A DNA stretch of 64,000 bases from Candidatus Phytoplasma oryzae (GTDB taxonomy: Bacteria > Bacillota_I > Bacilli_A > Acholeplasmatales > Acholeplasmataceae): the NCBI GenBank assembly GCA_027945135.1, contig CP116038.1, forward strand, positions 434,001 to 498,000, given 5' to 3'. Shown here in pieces: positions 45,820 through 56,747 of this stretch; the first letter of the stretch is position 1; each line of letters starts with the position of its first letter. The position numbers and the translations under genes were made by a program. The notes below the pieces were generated by a model. That model had not been told where the DNA came from, ran no database searches, and saw only the letters and a list, made by a program, of their open reading frames with translations.

Positions 45820-46431
45820 ATGAATTATCCTTCACAAAAAAAATTAATAAATAAAATAGAAACAAATAATAAATTAATAAATTTAAATTTTCAAAATAAA
45901 AAAAATTATAATAAAAAAAATTTAGGCATTAGTTTAGAAAAAGATATTAATTTAACAAATAGTTTTTATCAAAAACAAAATATAGCTTTAATATATAAAA
46001 ATGCAATACCTATTAAAATAAAAAAAGTAGAATACTCTAAAAGACAAAAAACTCAAATTACACAAGCTTATTTTCACTCAAATTCATTACCTGATTACCA
46101 TGGTTTATACAAAGGAAAATTTTTATCTTTCGATGTTAAAGAAACGAATAATAAAAATAGTTTTTCTTTAAGAAATATTCCTTTTCATCAAATACAAAAT
46201 TTAAATCAAATTCAAAAGTTAAAAGGAATATCTTTTTTTATTATTTATTTTAAATATCAAAAAAAGTATTTTTACTTACCTATTGATTTTTTAAATAATC
46301 ATATTCAAAAATATAAAACTAAAAGTATTAATTATAAAATTTTTGAAAAAGAATTAATACAAATACCATTTGGTTATTGTCCTCGAATTGATTATTTAAG
46401 CATAGTAAATAAATTTATAAAAAAAATTTAG
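45820..46431 (+). CDS. recU: Holliday junction resolvase RecU
   Basis: 203 residues, usual length. Core nuclease motifs: ALIYKNAIPIKI, then LPDYHGLYKGKFLSFDVKET (Asp and the D/E-x-K pair; the usual Glu is Asp here), FHQIQNLNQIQKLKG and FYLPIDFL. RecU cleaves Holliday junctions with RuvAB in Firmicutes. In Bacillus it sits next to a penicillin-binding protein gene; here there is no wall and it stands alone, convergent with an S-component gene. The N-terminal 50 residues are divergent. Confidence 0.85.
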   Translation: MNYPSQKKLINKIETNNKLINLNFQNKKNYNKKNLGISLEKDINLTNSFYQKQNIALIYKNAIPIKIKKVEYSKRQKTQITQAYFHSNSLPDYHGLYKGKFLSFDVKETNNKNSFSLRNIPFHQIQNLNQIQKLKGISFFIIYFKYQKKYFYLPIDFLNNHIQKYKTKSINYKIFEKELIQIPFGYCPRIDYLSIVNKFIKKI

Positions 46432-46433
46432 TA

Positions 46434-47090
46434 TTAAAAAAAATCTTTATTTTCTTGAAAAATATAATTTAAAAAATAAAATAAAATAAAACCTATAATA
46501 ATATTATTAAATATAATAGAACAAAAATAATAAATTAAAAAAATATAAACAGGATTAGAAAAAAATTTTTTAATTTGAACTAAATATAAAAAATTTTGCA
46601 TTAAATGATTAATTTGTTCATAAAAATTATTATAAAGAAGAAAAGTAAAAATTAAATAATTTATAATTTGTAAAATTGTAATAGTAAAAAAAACAAAGAA
46701 AAAATTCTTTTTGAAATAAAAATATCTTTTTTCTGAATTATAATATAAACCTGAAATAGAACATAATAAATAAGGAATAATAAAAACAAATAACAAAATA
46801 ATTAACAATAATTGATAATTACTTTTAGCATCTGTCAATAAACTATGTTTTTGACTAGAAATAGCAAATTCTATCATTATATGTATAAAAATATAAAACA
46901 AATTAGAAAAAAAACTTAATTTAAAACCAAACAAAAAACCTATCAAAATAATAGGTAACAACTCTAATTTAATAAAAGATTTACAACAATCAATATTAAA
47001 TATAAACTTATCGAAAAAAAATTCTGTAATAAAAGCCAATGATAAAAGAAGAGAAATAACTACTATTTTTTTTAATAAAAAAACCTTCAT
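46434..47090 (-). CDS. ECF transporter S component, ThiT-like
   Basis: 218 residues with about six membrane segments. The N-terminus MKVFLLKKIVVISLLLSLAF matches S-component style, followed by KLELLPIILIGFLFGFK, which resembles the ThiT loop and second helix. Substrate specificity cannot be read from sequence alone; thiamine or a related vitamin is the guess. No EcfA or EcfT genes lie near, so it would share the general energising module. It ends 3 bases from recU's stop. Confidence 0.6.
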   Translation of the reverse strand: MKVFLLKKIVVISLLLSLAFITEFFFDKFIFNIDCCKSFIKLELLPIILIGFLFGFKLSFFSNLFYIFIHIMIEFAISSQKHSLLTDAKSNYQLLLIILLFVFIIPYLLCSISGLYYNSEKRYFYFKKNFFFVFFTITILQIINYLIFTFLLYNNFYEQINHLMQNFLYLVQIKKFFSNPVYIFLIYYFCSIIFNNIIIGFILFYFLNYIFQENKDFF

Positions 47091-47146
47091 TTTTAAGAAA
47101 CCTTGCCTTATTATACAAAAAAAATTTTAAAATAAATCTAAAAAAA

Positions 47147-48133
47147 TTAATATAAAGAACCATCTTCTAATAAACTAAAAAAATCTTTATTATTAGAATT
47201 TAAAATATAATCTGCAACATTCAAATTTTCTGATAATTTTTTTATATTTTCCTTATTATAAATAATACCTTTAAATTTTTCTAAAAAAAATGACAAACTT
47301 TCATATTTATTAAAAAAATCACCTGTTAAAAAAATTTTTTCTATTTTTCCTTCTTTTAAAGATAATAAAATTTCTACAGTTCCCCATTCAAAACGTTTTT
47401 TTAAAACCTTAGAATAAGAAGGGTAAGTTTGATATATCCATTCATTAGATGAATATTTTTCTGACATTTTTTCAACTTTATTTATTTCATCTTTACTCAA
47501 AATATAAACTTGATCAGTTAAACTATTTTCTAAATAAACATTTAATTTATTTTGATCATAATTTTTTAAATATTCTTTTAAATTCGTCACTCTCGATGAA
47601 ACACTTTTAATACCTTTAGAAACTAATTTTTCATCATCAACCGTAATACAACGTATCATAGTTTCTATATCACAATCATAAAGTAAAGTTCCATGTATAA
47701 TAACACCATTTGAATTTTGTATAAAAGCATTTCCAGAAATTTTTTTATCATTTAATAAAATATCATTTCTACCACTAAAATTTAAATTTAAACCTAATTT
47801 TTGAAAAGCATTAATAATTTTAGATAAATATTTTTTAAAAGAAAAATTTTCATTTTTTTTAGTAACTATACTAAAAAGAGGTGTATTAAGATCATTATAA
47901 ACACATCCACCACCTGTAGGACGTCTAAAAATATTGATCTTTTTTTTTCTTACAAAATCTAAATTAACTTCATTTTCAATAACTTGATTTTTACCAACTA
48001 CAATTCCCTTTATTTTCCATAAAAAGAAAAAAGACTCATTTTTTTTTAGTAAATTATTCAAAATATATTCTTCTAAAGCAAAATAAAAAAATGGTTTAAA
48101 ATCTTCTTTTCTAATGTATTTTACCAAAATCAT
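47147..48133 (-). CDS. lplA: Lipoate-protein ligase
   Basis: 328 residues. RRPTGGGCVYND (70-81), GRNDILLNDKKISGNAF (122-138, lysine 131/132 binding the adenylate), and a C-terminal accessory domain of about 90 residues. It attaches exogenous lipoate to E2/GcvH-type domains, needed for pyruvate dehydrogenase. A scavenging enzyme as expected in a host-dependent organism. Confidence 0.92.
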   Translation of the reverse strand: MILVKYIRKEDFKPFFYFALEEYILNNLLKKNESFFFLWKIKGIVVGKNQVIENEVNLDFVRKKKINIFRRPTGGGCVYNDLNTPLFSIVTKKNENFSFKKYLSKIINAFQKLGLNLNFSGRNDILLNDKKISGNAFIQNSNGVIIHGTLLYDCDIETMIRCITVDDEKLVSKGIKSVSSRVTNLKEYLKNYDQNKLNVYLENSLTDQVYILSKDEINKVEKMSEKYSSNEWIYQTYPSYSKVLKKRFEWGTVEILLSLKEGKIEKIFLTGDFFNKYESLSFFLEKFKGIIYNKENIKKLSENLNVADYILNSNNKDFFSLLEDGSLY

Positions 48134-48387
48134 GAAATTATTTTTTCCTTCTTTTTTTTCAAATTTATAATGAAATATATTAACTTAATTTTGTTAATCT
48201 AATTTTAATAAACATTATTAATAAAAAGAATACTATATTTACTTATTCTATCTTATTTATACTATAGATATAATAACATGAAATTAAATCATAGAATATT
48301 TTTTTAATAAAATAAATAAAATATAGTATTCAATTAAAAATATTTACTTTTATTAATAAAATTTAGTAAAAAAATAAAATAAAAAAA

Positions 48388-49491
48388 TTAAAAAAACCAA
48401 CTAGATTTACTTTTTTTTTTATTATTATGAGATTGACGCATATCTCTTAATTTTTTTAACATTTCTTTTTCTTCAAAATTCAAATCATTTGGAACTTTCA
48501 ATTTAATTGTTATATAATGATCTCCTTTTTTATATGCAGATCGAAGATTAGAAATACCTTTATTTTTTAATCTAAATTTTGTATCTGTCTGTGTTCCTTC
48601 TGGAATTTTTAAATTTACTAAACCATAAATAGTAGAAACATTAATATTATCTCCTAATATAGCTTGGAAAAAATCAATAAAAACAGTTGAAAAAACATCC
48701 TGACCTTTTCTATTAAAAATATTATGTGGTGTTATTTTTATTTCAACATAAAGATCTCCACTAACATTTCCCAAAAAACCATGATGCCCTTCTTGAGATA
48801 ATTTTAAACTCATACCATCTTCTATTCCGGCTGGTATATTTAATTTAGTTGTTTTATTTTTTAAAATTCTTTTTTTTCCTTTACACACAAAACATTTGTT
48901 GAAAATTGTTTTACCTAAACCTTTACAAACTGAACAAACTTGTTTAGAAGTAAAATTACCCATAAATGTTTTTTGTGATACAGTAACATAACCAGAACCA
49001 TTACAATAATAACAAACTTTAATATCTTGAGGACTTTTAGCGCCAGTACCTTTACATTCATAACATTCTTCTTCTATATTAAATTGAACATTTTTTTCTG
49101 TACCTAAAGCAGCTTCTAAAAAATCAATTGTAATTTTAATATGTTTATCTTCGCCCTTACCAGAATATTTTTTTGTATTACTTTTTTGTCCAAAAAAAGT
49201 CTCAAATATATCTCCTAAATCTACATCTTCTTTATAAAATCCTTGAAAACCGCTGTTATTAAAATTATTAAAATTAGAATGACCAAAATTATCATAATTA
49301 GATTTTTTTTCAGGATCATTCAATACTTGATAAGCTTCTTGTACCTCTTTAAATTTTTCTTCTGCATTTTGTTCTTTAGAAACATCAGGATGATATTTTT
49401 TGGTAAGTTTTCTATAGGCTTTTTTAATTTCTTCTGCACTAGCTTTTTTTGTTACACCTAAAATTTTATAATAGTCTTTTTTTTGACTCAC
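48388..49491 (-). CDS. dnaJ: Chaperone DnaJ
   Basis: 367 residues. J-domain with HPD at KYHPDVSK (about 35), a Gly/Phe stretch ([14 protein letters not shown]), a zinc-binding domain with four C-x-x-C-x-G-x-G type repeats ([32 protein letters not shown]), and the substrate-binding C-terminal domain. It stimulates DnaK. A hairpin (49552-49586) separates it from dnaK, so its expression may be lowered or partly independent. Confidence 0.96.
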   Translation of the reverse strand: MSQKKDYYKILGVTKKASAEEIKKAYRKLTKKYHPDVSKEQNAEEKFKEVQEAYQVLNDPEKKSNYDNFGHSNFNNFNNSGFQGFYKEDVDLGDIFETFFGQKSNTKKYSGKGEDKHIKITIDFLEAALGTEKNVQFNIEEECYECKGTGAKSPQDIKVCYYCNGSGYVTVSQKTFMGNFTSKQVCSVCKGLGKTIFNKCFVCKGKKRILKNKTTKLNIPAGIEDGMSLKLSQEGHHGFLGNVSGDLYVEIKITPHNIFNRKGQDVFSTVFIDFFQAILGDNINVSTIYGLVNLKIPEGTQTDTKFRLKNKGISNLRSAYKKGDHYITIKLKVPNDLNFEEKEMLKKLRDMRQSHNNKKKSKSSWFF

Positions 49492-49551
49492 AACAAAAAC
49501 TCCTTATGATTTTTATAAAATTTTCATATAAGTATATAATTTATTAATAAA

Positions 49552-49586
49552 GAAACCAAAAAAAGATTTATTCTTCTTTTGGTTTC
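49552..49586 (-). terminator. Hairpin between dnaK and dnaJ
   Basis: GAAACCAAAAAAAG (49552-49565) pairs with CTTCTTTTGGTTTC (49573-49586), 13 of 14 bases, with a 7-base loop. On the minus strand the hairpin is followed by TTTATTAATAAATT, a weak U-tract. It may be a partial terminator that lets some transcripts into dnaJ, or a processing site. Confidence 0.5.
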
Positions 49587-49623
49587 ATAACGAAAACGAA
49601 AATAATTTCAAAATAAAATCAAA

Positions 49624-51516
49624 TTACTTTTTTTCTTCAAATTCAGCATCTACAACTTCATCACTAGAAGAAGATTTATTTTCTTCGGTTTTTTGATTAC
49701 TATTGTTTTTATTCTCTTCTTGTTTTTTTTGATAAGATCTTATAATTATAGGTTGAGATTCTTTAGTCAAAATATCCATTTTCTCTTTAATTAAATCATT
49801 ATTATTCTCTTTTAAGGCTTTTTCAAGATTATTAATATGATCTTCTAAACTATTTTTTTCTTGTTCTGTTACATCATCTTTTAATTGTTCTAAAGATTTT
49901 CTAGTTTGAAAAATTAATTGATCAGCTGCATTACGAGTTTCTATTTTTTCTTTTTCGATTCTATCTTTTTCAGCATTAATTTCAGCTTCTTTAACCATTT
50001 TTTCAATCTCTTCTTTAGTTAATTTATTATCACTAGTAATAGTTATTTTTTGTTCTTGATTAGTTTCTAAATTTTTTGCTCTAACCGAAACAATTCCATT
50101 AACATCAATATCAAAAGTAACTTCGATCTGAGGTTCTCCTCTAGGAGCCGAAGGAATTTTATCCAAAAGAAACCTTCCTAAAGTTTTATTATCTTTGGCT
50201 AATGGTCTTTCTCCTTGTAAAACATGAATATCAACTGAAGTTTGATTATCCATAGCAGTAGAAAAAATTTGTGATTTAGAAGTCGGGATAGTTGTATTTC
50301 TTTCGATCAATTTGGTAAAAACGTTACCTAAAGTTTCGATTCCTAAAGATAAAGGAGTTACATCTAATAATACAACATCTTTAACATCTCCCGCTAAAAT
50401 AGCTCCTTGGATAGCAGCTCCCATCGCAACAACTTCATCAGGATTAATAGTTTTATTAGGAATTTTACCTAATTCTTTTTCAACAAGTTTTTGAATAGAA
50501 GGTATTCTTGTTGAACCACCAACTAACAAAACTTGATCAATTTGATTTGGTTTTAATTGAGCATCTTGTAAAGCATCATAAATAGGCTTTAAACAACTTT
50601 TAACTAAATCCTCTGTTAATGAATCAAATTTCGCTCTTGTCATATTATAATCTATATTAAGAGGAGTATGATTATTCAATAAAACAATAAAAGGTATAGA
50701 AATTTGAGTAGAAAGAGAACTACTTAATTCTTTTTTAGCTTGTTCAGCTGATTCTTTTAACTTTGTCTTTGATTCTGGATGATTGAGTATATATTGAGAT
50801 ATTTCATTTTTATATAATGGATTTTCTGTTTTCAATAAATCAATTAAAAAATCCACAATTTTGTTATCAAAATCATCTCCACCAAGTTCATTATTACCAG
50901 CTACAGCTTCAACAGCAAAATTACCATCAGCTAAAGTTAAAATAGAAACATCAAATGTTCCGCCACCTAAATCGAAAACTAAAATTTTTTGTTCCTTATC
51001 AGTGATTTTATCTATTCCATAAGCTAAAGCAGCTGCAGTTGGTTCATTAATAATTCTTTCTACTTTTAAACCTGCAATTATACCTGCATTTTTAGTAGCT
51101 TGTCTTTGTGCATCATCAAAATAAGCAGGAACAGTAATAACTACTTTTTCTACTTCAGCTCTTAAATATTCTTCAGCTTGTTTTTTCAAACTTTTCAAAA
51201 TTAAAGCACTAATTTCTTCAGGACTTCTTTCTTTTCCGCCTGCCTTTACTTTTATATCTTTTCCGTTTTTATCCTTTTTACCGATTTGTCTCTTAATAGA
51301 AACAATAGTATTTTGAGGATTAACTAAAATTTGATTTTTAGCAGATTTACCAACTAAAATCTCATTTCCTTTAAAAGCTACTACAGAAGGAGTAGTGCGT
51401 TCTCCTATGTTATTAATAATCACTTTAGCTTCATTTCCTTCAAAAACAGAAACACAGGAATTTGTAGTACCTAAATCTATTCCAATAATTTTATTTGTTT
51501 TTATTTTTTTCTCCAT
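49624..51516 (-). CDS. dnaK: Chaperone DnaK (Hsp70)
   Basis: 630 residues from ATG 51516; GGAG (51525-51528) is 8 bases upstream, so the ATG at 51522 and the longer frame to 51534 are unlikely starts. ATPase phosphate motif [41 protein letters not shown]; substrate domain; and an Asp/Glu-rich end [10 protein letters not shown]. It starts 26 bases inside grpE, so is translationally coupled. Under the CIRCE/HrcA heat-shock promoter upstream of hrcA. Confidence 0.97.
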   Translation of the reverse strand: MEKKIKTNKIIGIDLGTTNSCVSVFEGNEAKVIINNIGERTTPSVVAFKGNEILVGKSAKNQILVNPQNTIVSIKRQIGKKDKNGKDIKVKAGGKERSPEEISALILKSLKKQAEEYLRAEVEKVVITVPAYFDDAQRQATKNAGIIAGLKVERIINEPTAAALAYGIDKITDKEQKILVFDLGGGTFDVSILTLADGNFAVEAVAGNNELGGDDFDNKIVDFLIDLLKTENPLYKNEISQYILNHPESKTKLKESAEQAKKELSSSLSTQISIPFIVLLNNHTPLNIDYNMTRAKFDSLTEDLVKSCLKPIYDALQDAQLKPNQIDQVLLVGGSTRIPSIQKLVEKELGKIPNKTINPDEVVAMGAAIQGAILAGDVKDVVLLDVTPLSLGIETLGNVFTKLIERNTTIPTSKSQIFSTAMDNQTSVDIHVLQGERPLAKDNKTLGRFLLDKIPSAPRGEPQIEVTFDIDVNGIVSVRAKNLETNQEQKITITSDNKLTKEEIEKMVKEAEINAEKDRIEKEKIETRNAADQLIFQTRKSLEQLKDDVTEQEKNSLEDHINNLEKALKENNNDLIKEKMDILTKESQPIIIRSYQKKQEENKNNSNQKTEENKSSSSDEVVDAEFEEKK

Positions 51517-52288
51517 CTTCATCACTCCATTCATTGATTTTAACTAAAGCTGGTTTTATTACTATATCTTTATAAAAAAAACCTTTTTGAAAAACAGAAA
51601 TATTTGTATTATTTGGTTTATTTATATCTGAAATTTTATCTATAGCACAATGTTGTTCAGAATTAAATTTAACTCCTAAAGCAGGAATTTCTTTAACACC
51701 ATTTTTTTCTAAAATTTTTTGCATTTGTTGATAAACCATTTTAAAACCTGATAAAAAATTTTTTAAAGAATCATCAGTTGTTTCTATAGAAACAACTTTT
51801 TCAAGTTGTTCAAATGGTAATAAAATTTCTTTTATTAACTCTAAAGAAGCATATTTTTTTTCTGTTTCTTTCTCTTTATTTAATCTTTTTTTAAAATTAT
51901 CCAAATCAGCTATATATTTTAATCTATCATTAACTAAATTTTGATTTAATTCAATTAAATTTGTTTTTAATTGATCATTATTTTTTTTTAAATCATTTAT
52001 AATATTTGTGAATTGATCCTGTGAGTAATCATTTGGGTCAATATAATCATTGTTTTTATTTATATTATTACTATTTTTATCTTTGAGGCAACCACATTCT
52101 TTATTTTCTGAATATTGGCAATTTTTATTATCAATATGTTCACTATTACATAAATTTTTATTTAAAGTATCATCATTATCTTCTTTTTCGAATATTTTAT
52201 CTTGAGTGCATCTACAACTATAATCCGAACTATTTTCATTTGAATTTTTCTTATTTAATGTTTTTTTTTGTTTTAATTCTTTTTCCAT
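51491..52288 (-). CDS. grpE: Nucleotide exchange factor GrpE with Cys-rich extension
   Basis: 265 residues; typical GrpE is about 180-200. The core from about residue 90 has the long coiled coil ([18 protein letters not shown] ... [16 protein letters not shown] type) and the C-terminal beta domain ([12 protein letters not shown]). The first 85 residues are extra: Asn/Asp/Lys-rich with six Cys at 25, 27, 47, 57, 65 and 67 (CRC, C, C, CGC), which could bind metal or a redox partner. It exchanges nucleotide on DnaK. It overlaps dnaK by 26 bases. Confidence 0.92.
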   Translation of the reverse strand: MEKELKQKKTLNKKNSNENSSDYSCRCTQDKIFEKEDNDDTLNKNLCNSEHIDNKNCQYSENKECGCLKDKNSNNINKNNDYIDPNDYSQDQFTNIINDLKKNNDQLKTNLIELNQNLVNDRLKYIADLDNFKKRLNKEKETEKKYASLELIKEILLPFEQLEKVVSIETTDDSLKNFLSGFKMVYQQMQKILEKNGVKEIPALGVKFNSEQHCAIDKISDINKPNNTNISVFQKGFFYKDIVIKPALVKINEWSDEDGEKNKNK

Positions 52289-52328
52289 TTTAAAAAATCA
52301 TACCCCTTCCTTTAATTATTTTTAAAAA

Positions 52329-53396
52329 CTAATATATTCTTAATCTTGCTTTATAAATATTTTCAAATAATTGTGTTAGATGAGCAGATAAATATTCTAA
52401 AAGAGGTATAATTTCATTATATTTCATTATAAGAGGTCCTAAAACTCCGATAAAACCTTTTTCATTTTCATTAATTTTATAAGGAATAGAAATTATAATA
52501 AAATTATTATATGTAACTAAAGTTATATGATTCACTAATGTACAAACATTTTTTTTAGAATGAGAAGAATTAAAAAAAATTTTACATAATTCTTTAATAT
52601 CAAAAATTCGAACCAATTCTTTTAAAATAATATTACTTTTAAAATCATATTTATCAAAAAAATTAGATAAACCATAAATATGAGAATTACTATCATTAAA
52701 ACAATTAAAAGTTTCTATTAAAAATTGAATTAATTTTTCTGAATATTGAAAACATCTTTTTTTAATTTCATTTTTAATAATATCATTTTTTAAAATTTCT
52801 AAAGCTTCAAATAAATATTTATTTAATAATAATTTACTTAAAAAATTAATAACTTTATCAAAACTTAAAAAAATTAAATACTCCTCTTTTGTTAAAAAAA
52901 TATTCCTATATCTTAAATCACCTTTATCTGTAATAACCAAAATAATAACTTGATCATAATCTAAAAAAATAATACTAATTTTACAAATTTTGCTTGTCAT
53001 AAATACATCAGGTACAATATTTAATGTTACATAATTAGTCAAATTACACAATAATTTCAAAACTTTTTTAATAATCTCTTCTTTATTCAAATCTTTTCTC
53101 TTTATTATTTTTTCAAATAAAGAAATCTTTTTGAAAGGAGCTTTATATTCTTCACGAGTCATTAAATTTTGAAGATAAAAAATATATCCTTTTAAAGAAG
53201 GTATTCTTCCGCTAGATTTATGATTTTTGATTAAATATCCTTCTTTTTCTAGTTTCGCCATATCATAACGAATGGTAGCACTTGAAAATTTTAAATAAGG
53301 TAAAGAGGTTAATAACTTAGAGCCTATCGGTTGATTTTTTTTAGAATAATTTTCGACAACAGCTTTTAAAATCATTTTTTTTCTATCGGAAAGCAA
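52329..53396 (-). CDS. hrcA: Heat-shock repressor HrcA
   Basis: 355 residues, starting at TTG 53396 with GAGGTG just upstream; family alignment of MLSDRKKMILKAVVENYSK and NQPIGSKLL supports this over the ATG seven codons later. N-terminal winged helix (FSSATIRYDMAKLEKEGYL), then a GAF-like domain. It binds CIRCE (53436-53462), 40 bases upstream, repressing its own operon hrcA-grpE-dnaK(-dnaJ). Confidence 0.92.
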   Translation of the reverse strand: MLSDRKKMILKAVVENYSKKNQPIGSKLLTSLPYLKFSSATIRYDMAKLEKEGYLIKNHKSSGRIPSLKGYIFYLQNLMTREEYKAPFKKISLFEKIIKRKDLNKEEIIKKVLKLLCNLTNYVTLNIVPDVFMTSKICKISIIFLDYDQVIILVITDKGDLRYRNIFLTKEEYLIFLSFDKVINFLSKLLLNKYLFEALEILKNDIIKNEIKKRCFQYSEKLIQFLIETFNCFNDSNSHIYGLSNFFDKYDFKSNIILKELVRIFDIKELCKIFFNSSHSKKNVCTLVNHITLVTYNNFIIISIPYKINENEKGFIGVLGPLIMKYNEIIPLLEYLSAHLTQLFENIYKARLRIY

Positions 53397-53435
53397 CTTT
53401 ACACCTCTAGAATCAATCTCTATATTTATTTCACT

Positions 53436-53500
53436 CTAGCACTCATTTATAATGATTGCTAACACAAATATATTCTATTATTTTTTTTATTTAATGTCAA
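53436..53500 (-). promoter_or_regulatory. hrcA operon promoter and CIRCE operator
   Basis: The minus strand shows TTGACA (53500-53495), a 17-base spacer, TAGAAT (53477-53472), then the CIRCE operator (53462-53436). The consensus is TTAGCACTC-N9-GAGTGCTAA; here the half-sites are CTAGCACTC and GATTGCTAA, each 8 of 9 matches, with N9 between. HrcA bound here would block transcription of hrcA-grpE-dnaK. Confidence 0.92.
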
Positions 53501-53710
53501 TACTTTGTTAATACTTTAATTTTATTATATTTTTTTATAATTTATTTTTTTTATAAATTATTAAATGACTTTTATTAAATAACTTAAAATAACTTGTTAA
53601 AATATTTAATGTAGTAATTTTTTAATATTAGGTATTTCTAATTAAAATAGATAAAATAAATAAATTGATATATAATCCTAAATATTAGTAAATTTAGTAG
53701 GAGTATTTAA

Positions 53711-56700
53711 TTGCAAAAAAAAAATTTTATACGTAATATAAAAAAAAAAGAATTTTTTTATAATCCAAAATTTTTTTTATTTTTAATATTTATTTTTATC
53801 ATAATTATTTTAATTTATTATCAAATTATATTTAATATTTTTAAAAAACAACAAATGAAAATCATACAGAATAATATAATAAAAAGTCATAAAATAGAAA
53901 ATTTAAAAACAAATATTGATAATAACAAAATTAAAATAAACAACGAAAAAATAAAAAATATATTTCAACAAAAAAAAAATAATTTAAACCAAAAAGATGA
54001 AATTTTAGAATTAAAAAAATATAGATTCGAAAAAGGAGAATATGTCTACGCTTTTGTTTTAAATAACAATGAAGAAAATCAAAATTTTTTTCAAGAAGGT
54101 ATAATAAGTAAAGAATATTATGAACATGACATAAACTTTTTACCTATTTCTATTAAAGGTAAACATAATAAAATTTTTTTTAATCAAAAAGGTGATTTTA
54201 TAGGTATTTCTTTACCATTACAAGATAAAAAATCAGAAATTAATTATATAATAACATCCAATTTAATTTTTCACTTAATGAATTGTTTTATTTGGCATGA
54301 TCATAATATTGATTTATTCAAAAAAAATGAAATAATGAGTAAAAACACTAAACAATATATTTCTTTATCTTTAACATCACAAGAATTAAATAAACAAAAA
54401 CAAGAAGAAAAAAAAATACAAATTTGTTTAGATCAAAACTGTTTTTTTATAGGATTAAAATTCAATGAAAAATTTTTAACAATAAATCAGATATTTAATA
54501 AATATAGTCTTTGTTTAAACTGTTTAAAGGAAATCACAAATAACCTAATAGATGAAATAGACGAAAAATTAATAATTGAAGAAAAAGATGATGAAAAAAA
54601 ATCTTTTTCATCAGATTCTCAAAAAGAAAAAGAAGAATTAACAAAAAAAATTAAAGAAATATCTCAAATTACTTTTTTAATTTATTTAAAAAAATTAAGT
54701 TTAGGATCAGGAATTATTTATAAATCAGAAAAAATAAATAATATGAATAAATATAGATATTATATTATGACCAATAGGCATGTAATAGAACAAGATCCTA
54801 ACAATGAAATTACTACTGTTTTTAATAAATTTTTTATGTTAAACAAAACAAGTTCACTTTCTTTTGTTAATAATCAAAAAGATTGTGATGATATAGGAAT
54901 TTTAACATTTGAAGAAGAAATTAATGAAAAAAGTACAAAAAAATTTCAAAAAGTTAATAAAATTCTAGATTATGCATTTCCCAAAGATGAACAAAAAATT
55001 GAAATAATCCAAGGAGAGCCAATATACTCATTAGGTTCACAAATATCCATTTTACCTAATATTAATTTTTCATTAAAATCAAAATGGTTTGGAAATAATT
55101 CATTCTTCATAATAGATAGTTTTTTTGATCAAGAATTTTATAATGATATGATTAAAATTTATAAAACTACAGATATTAAAAATAAAGTAGAAAAAAATTT
55201 ATTAAAAAAAGGTCATGTTATACTTTTTAACGATAATTCAATAACTTTTAATATTAAAATTGATAACGGAAATAGCGGAGGCCCTATTTTTAATAAAAAA
55301 GGACAAATATTAGGGATAAACAGAAGCACTATTAAAAATACATTCATAATGGATGAATTTACTCAATCCATAAATATAAGACATATTAAAAAAATTCTAA
55401 AAGAAGAATATTGGCAAAAAAATAATTTTTTTCAACAAAAAAATTTAAACTTTTTAAAAAAAGAAATATTTAATTTTATTAATGATCTTCAACAAAATAT
55501 TTATCCTAATTTGCCAAATCCAAAAATAAATATTTTTATTGATGAATTTTTGAATCTATTCAAAGAAAAATCAGAAAAATTTTTAGATATTTTAAAAAAT
55601 AAAAAAACATTACCTGTTTTATTAATCGCTACTCCTATCATTCCAAAAAACGAAAATGAGATACAAATTATGATTAATTTATTCAAAAAAATAGAAGTAC
55701 CAGAACAAAATTTTTATTTAGATCCAACAAAAGAAATTTTAGAAATAGAATTAAATATAGAAATAAATGATAAAAAACCTCAATTTTTGATTAAATTAAT
55801 AAAAAAAAATATAAAAAATAAAATTATTGAAACTAAAAATTTATATTTTGATTTAACAAAATATTCAGATGATGATATTAATTTTCAAATTATTAAAGAT
55901 ATAAATTCTTTTATATCTTTAGAACTATTTCACTTTATACCCGAAAATAAAATTAATAACCAAGAAAAAATAAAAAAATCTTTAATTTTTTGGGAAACAA
56001 AAGATAATATTGAGGGAAACGGTGTTATTATACATAAAAAAAAATTAGATAATGGCCGATTTAAGTATTTAGTTTTATCAAATTACAATGGTTATGTTAA
56101 TTTTTTAGATGAATTAAAAAATATATTTTCTGATTATATTGAAATAATAACCTATAGATCTAACATATATGGAAAAGAAAAAATAAAAATAAATAGTTTT
56201 TACTCTAACAATATAGATAATTTAGTTTTAATGAATTTTGAATCAGATTTTGAATATGAAGTAGCTCAAATAACACCTATTTCTAAAATCTCAACAGGAG
56301 ATAAAATTTATTTTATTCATAATTTTAATAATGAAAATTATTTTCCTCATATTTTCAAAAGTAATATAGGAAATATTTTAGAGGAAAAAAAATCATTTTT
56401 TTTCGATTCTGTCTTCAATTTAAAAGAAAAAATAAATTTAAAAAATTTTAGATTAAATTTTTTATGTTTTGATAAAGAAGGTAATTTTATAGGTTTTAAT
56501 GATAATATTAAATATAAAAATAATAATTCAATCCCTTCTCATTTTATTCAAGGTTCTTTTTTGAAAAAAGAAAATTTACTATATCTTTTTATCAAAAGCA
56601 AGTTAAAAGATAAACTAAATGTTGTCTTCACAACTATATTTATTACAAATTATTTATTATTTTTTTTAAAATTAACGTATATAAAACAAAATAATTCAAA

Positions 56701-56722
56701 AAAAAATGAATATATTAATTAA
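53711..56722 (+). CDS. Large membrane-anchored trypsin-like serine protease with dead second domain
   Basis: 1003 residues. TTG 53711 has a GGAG site 7 bases upstream. A membrane helix at 20-41 anchors the N-terminus and another lies near 971-988. A trypsin/HtrA fold at about 315-560 has the full triad: His357 (TNRHV), Asp393 or Asp394 (CDDIGIL), Ser522 (GNSGGPIF). A C-terminal domain (about 755-935) has the same strand pattern (GNGVIIHK, LSNYNGYV, NIDNLVLM, FDKEGNFIGF), but His, Asp and Ser are replaced. An N-terminal portion (110-170) also resembles half of such a fold. Target proteins unknown; it probably acts on the outer face. Confidence 0.82.
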   Translation: MQKKNFIRNIKKKEFFYNPKFFLFLIFIFIIIILIYYQIIFNIFKKQQMKIIQNNIIKSHKIENLKTNIDNNKIKINNEKIKNIFQQKKNNLNQKDEILELKKYRFEKGEYVYAFVLNNNEENQNFFQEGIISKEYYEHDINFLPISIKGKHNKIFFNQKGDFIGISLPLQDKKSEINYIITSNLIFHLMNCFIWHDHNIDLFKKNEIMSKNTKQYISLSLTSQELNKQKQEEKKIQICLDQNCFFIGLKFNEKFLTINQIFNKYSLCLNCLKEITNNLIDEIDEKLIIEEKDDEKKSFSSDSQKEKEELTKKIKEISQITFLIYLKKLSLGSGIIYKSEKINNMNKYRYYIMTNRHVIEQDPNNEITTVFNKFFMLNKTSSLSFVNNQKDCDDIGILTFEEEINEKSTKKFQKVNKILDYAFPKDEQKIEIIQGEPIYSLGSQISILPNINFSLKSKWFGNNSFFIIDSFFDQEFYNDMIKIYKTTDIKNKVEKNLLKKGHVILFNDNSITFNIKIDNGNSGGPIFNKKGQILGINRSTIKNTFIMDEFTQSINIRHIKKILKEEYWQKNNFFQQKNLNFLKKEIFNFINDLQQNIYPNLPNPKINIFIDEFLNLFKEKSEKFLDILKNKKTLPVLLIATPIIPKNENEIQIMINLFKKIEVPEQNFYLDPTKEILEIELNIEINDKKPQFLIKLIKKNIKNKIIETKNLYFDLTKYSDDDINFQIIKDINSFISLELFHFIPENKINNQEKIKKSLIFWETKDNIEGNGVIIHKKKLDNGRFKYLVLSNYNGYVNFLDELKNIFSDYIEIITYRSNIYGKEKIKINSFYSNNIDNLVLMNFESDFEYEVAQITPISKISTGDKIYFIHNFNNENYFPHIFKSNIGNILEEKKSFFFDSVFNLKEKINLKNFRLNFLCFDKEGNFIGFNDNIKYKNNNSIPSHFIQGSFLKKENLLYLFIKSKLKDKLNVVFTTIFITNYLLFFLKLTYIKQNNSKKNEYIN

Positions 56723-56747
56723 GTATAAAAAAGGAAACAATATAAAA

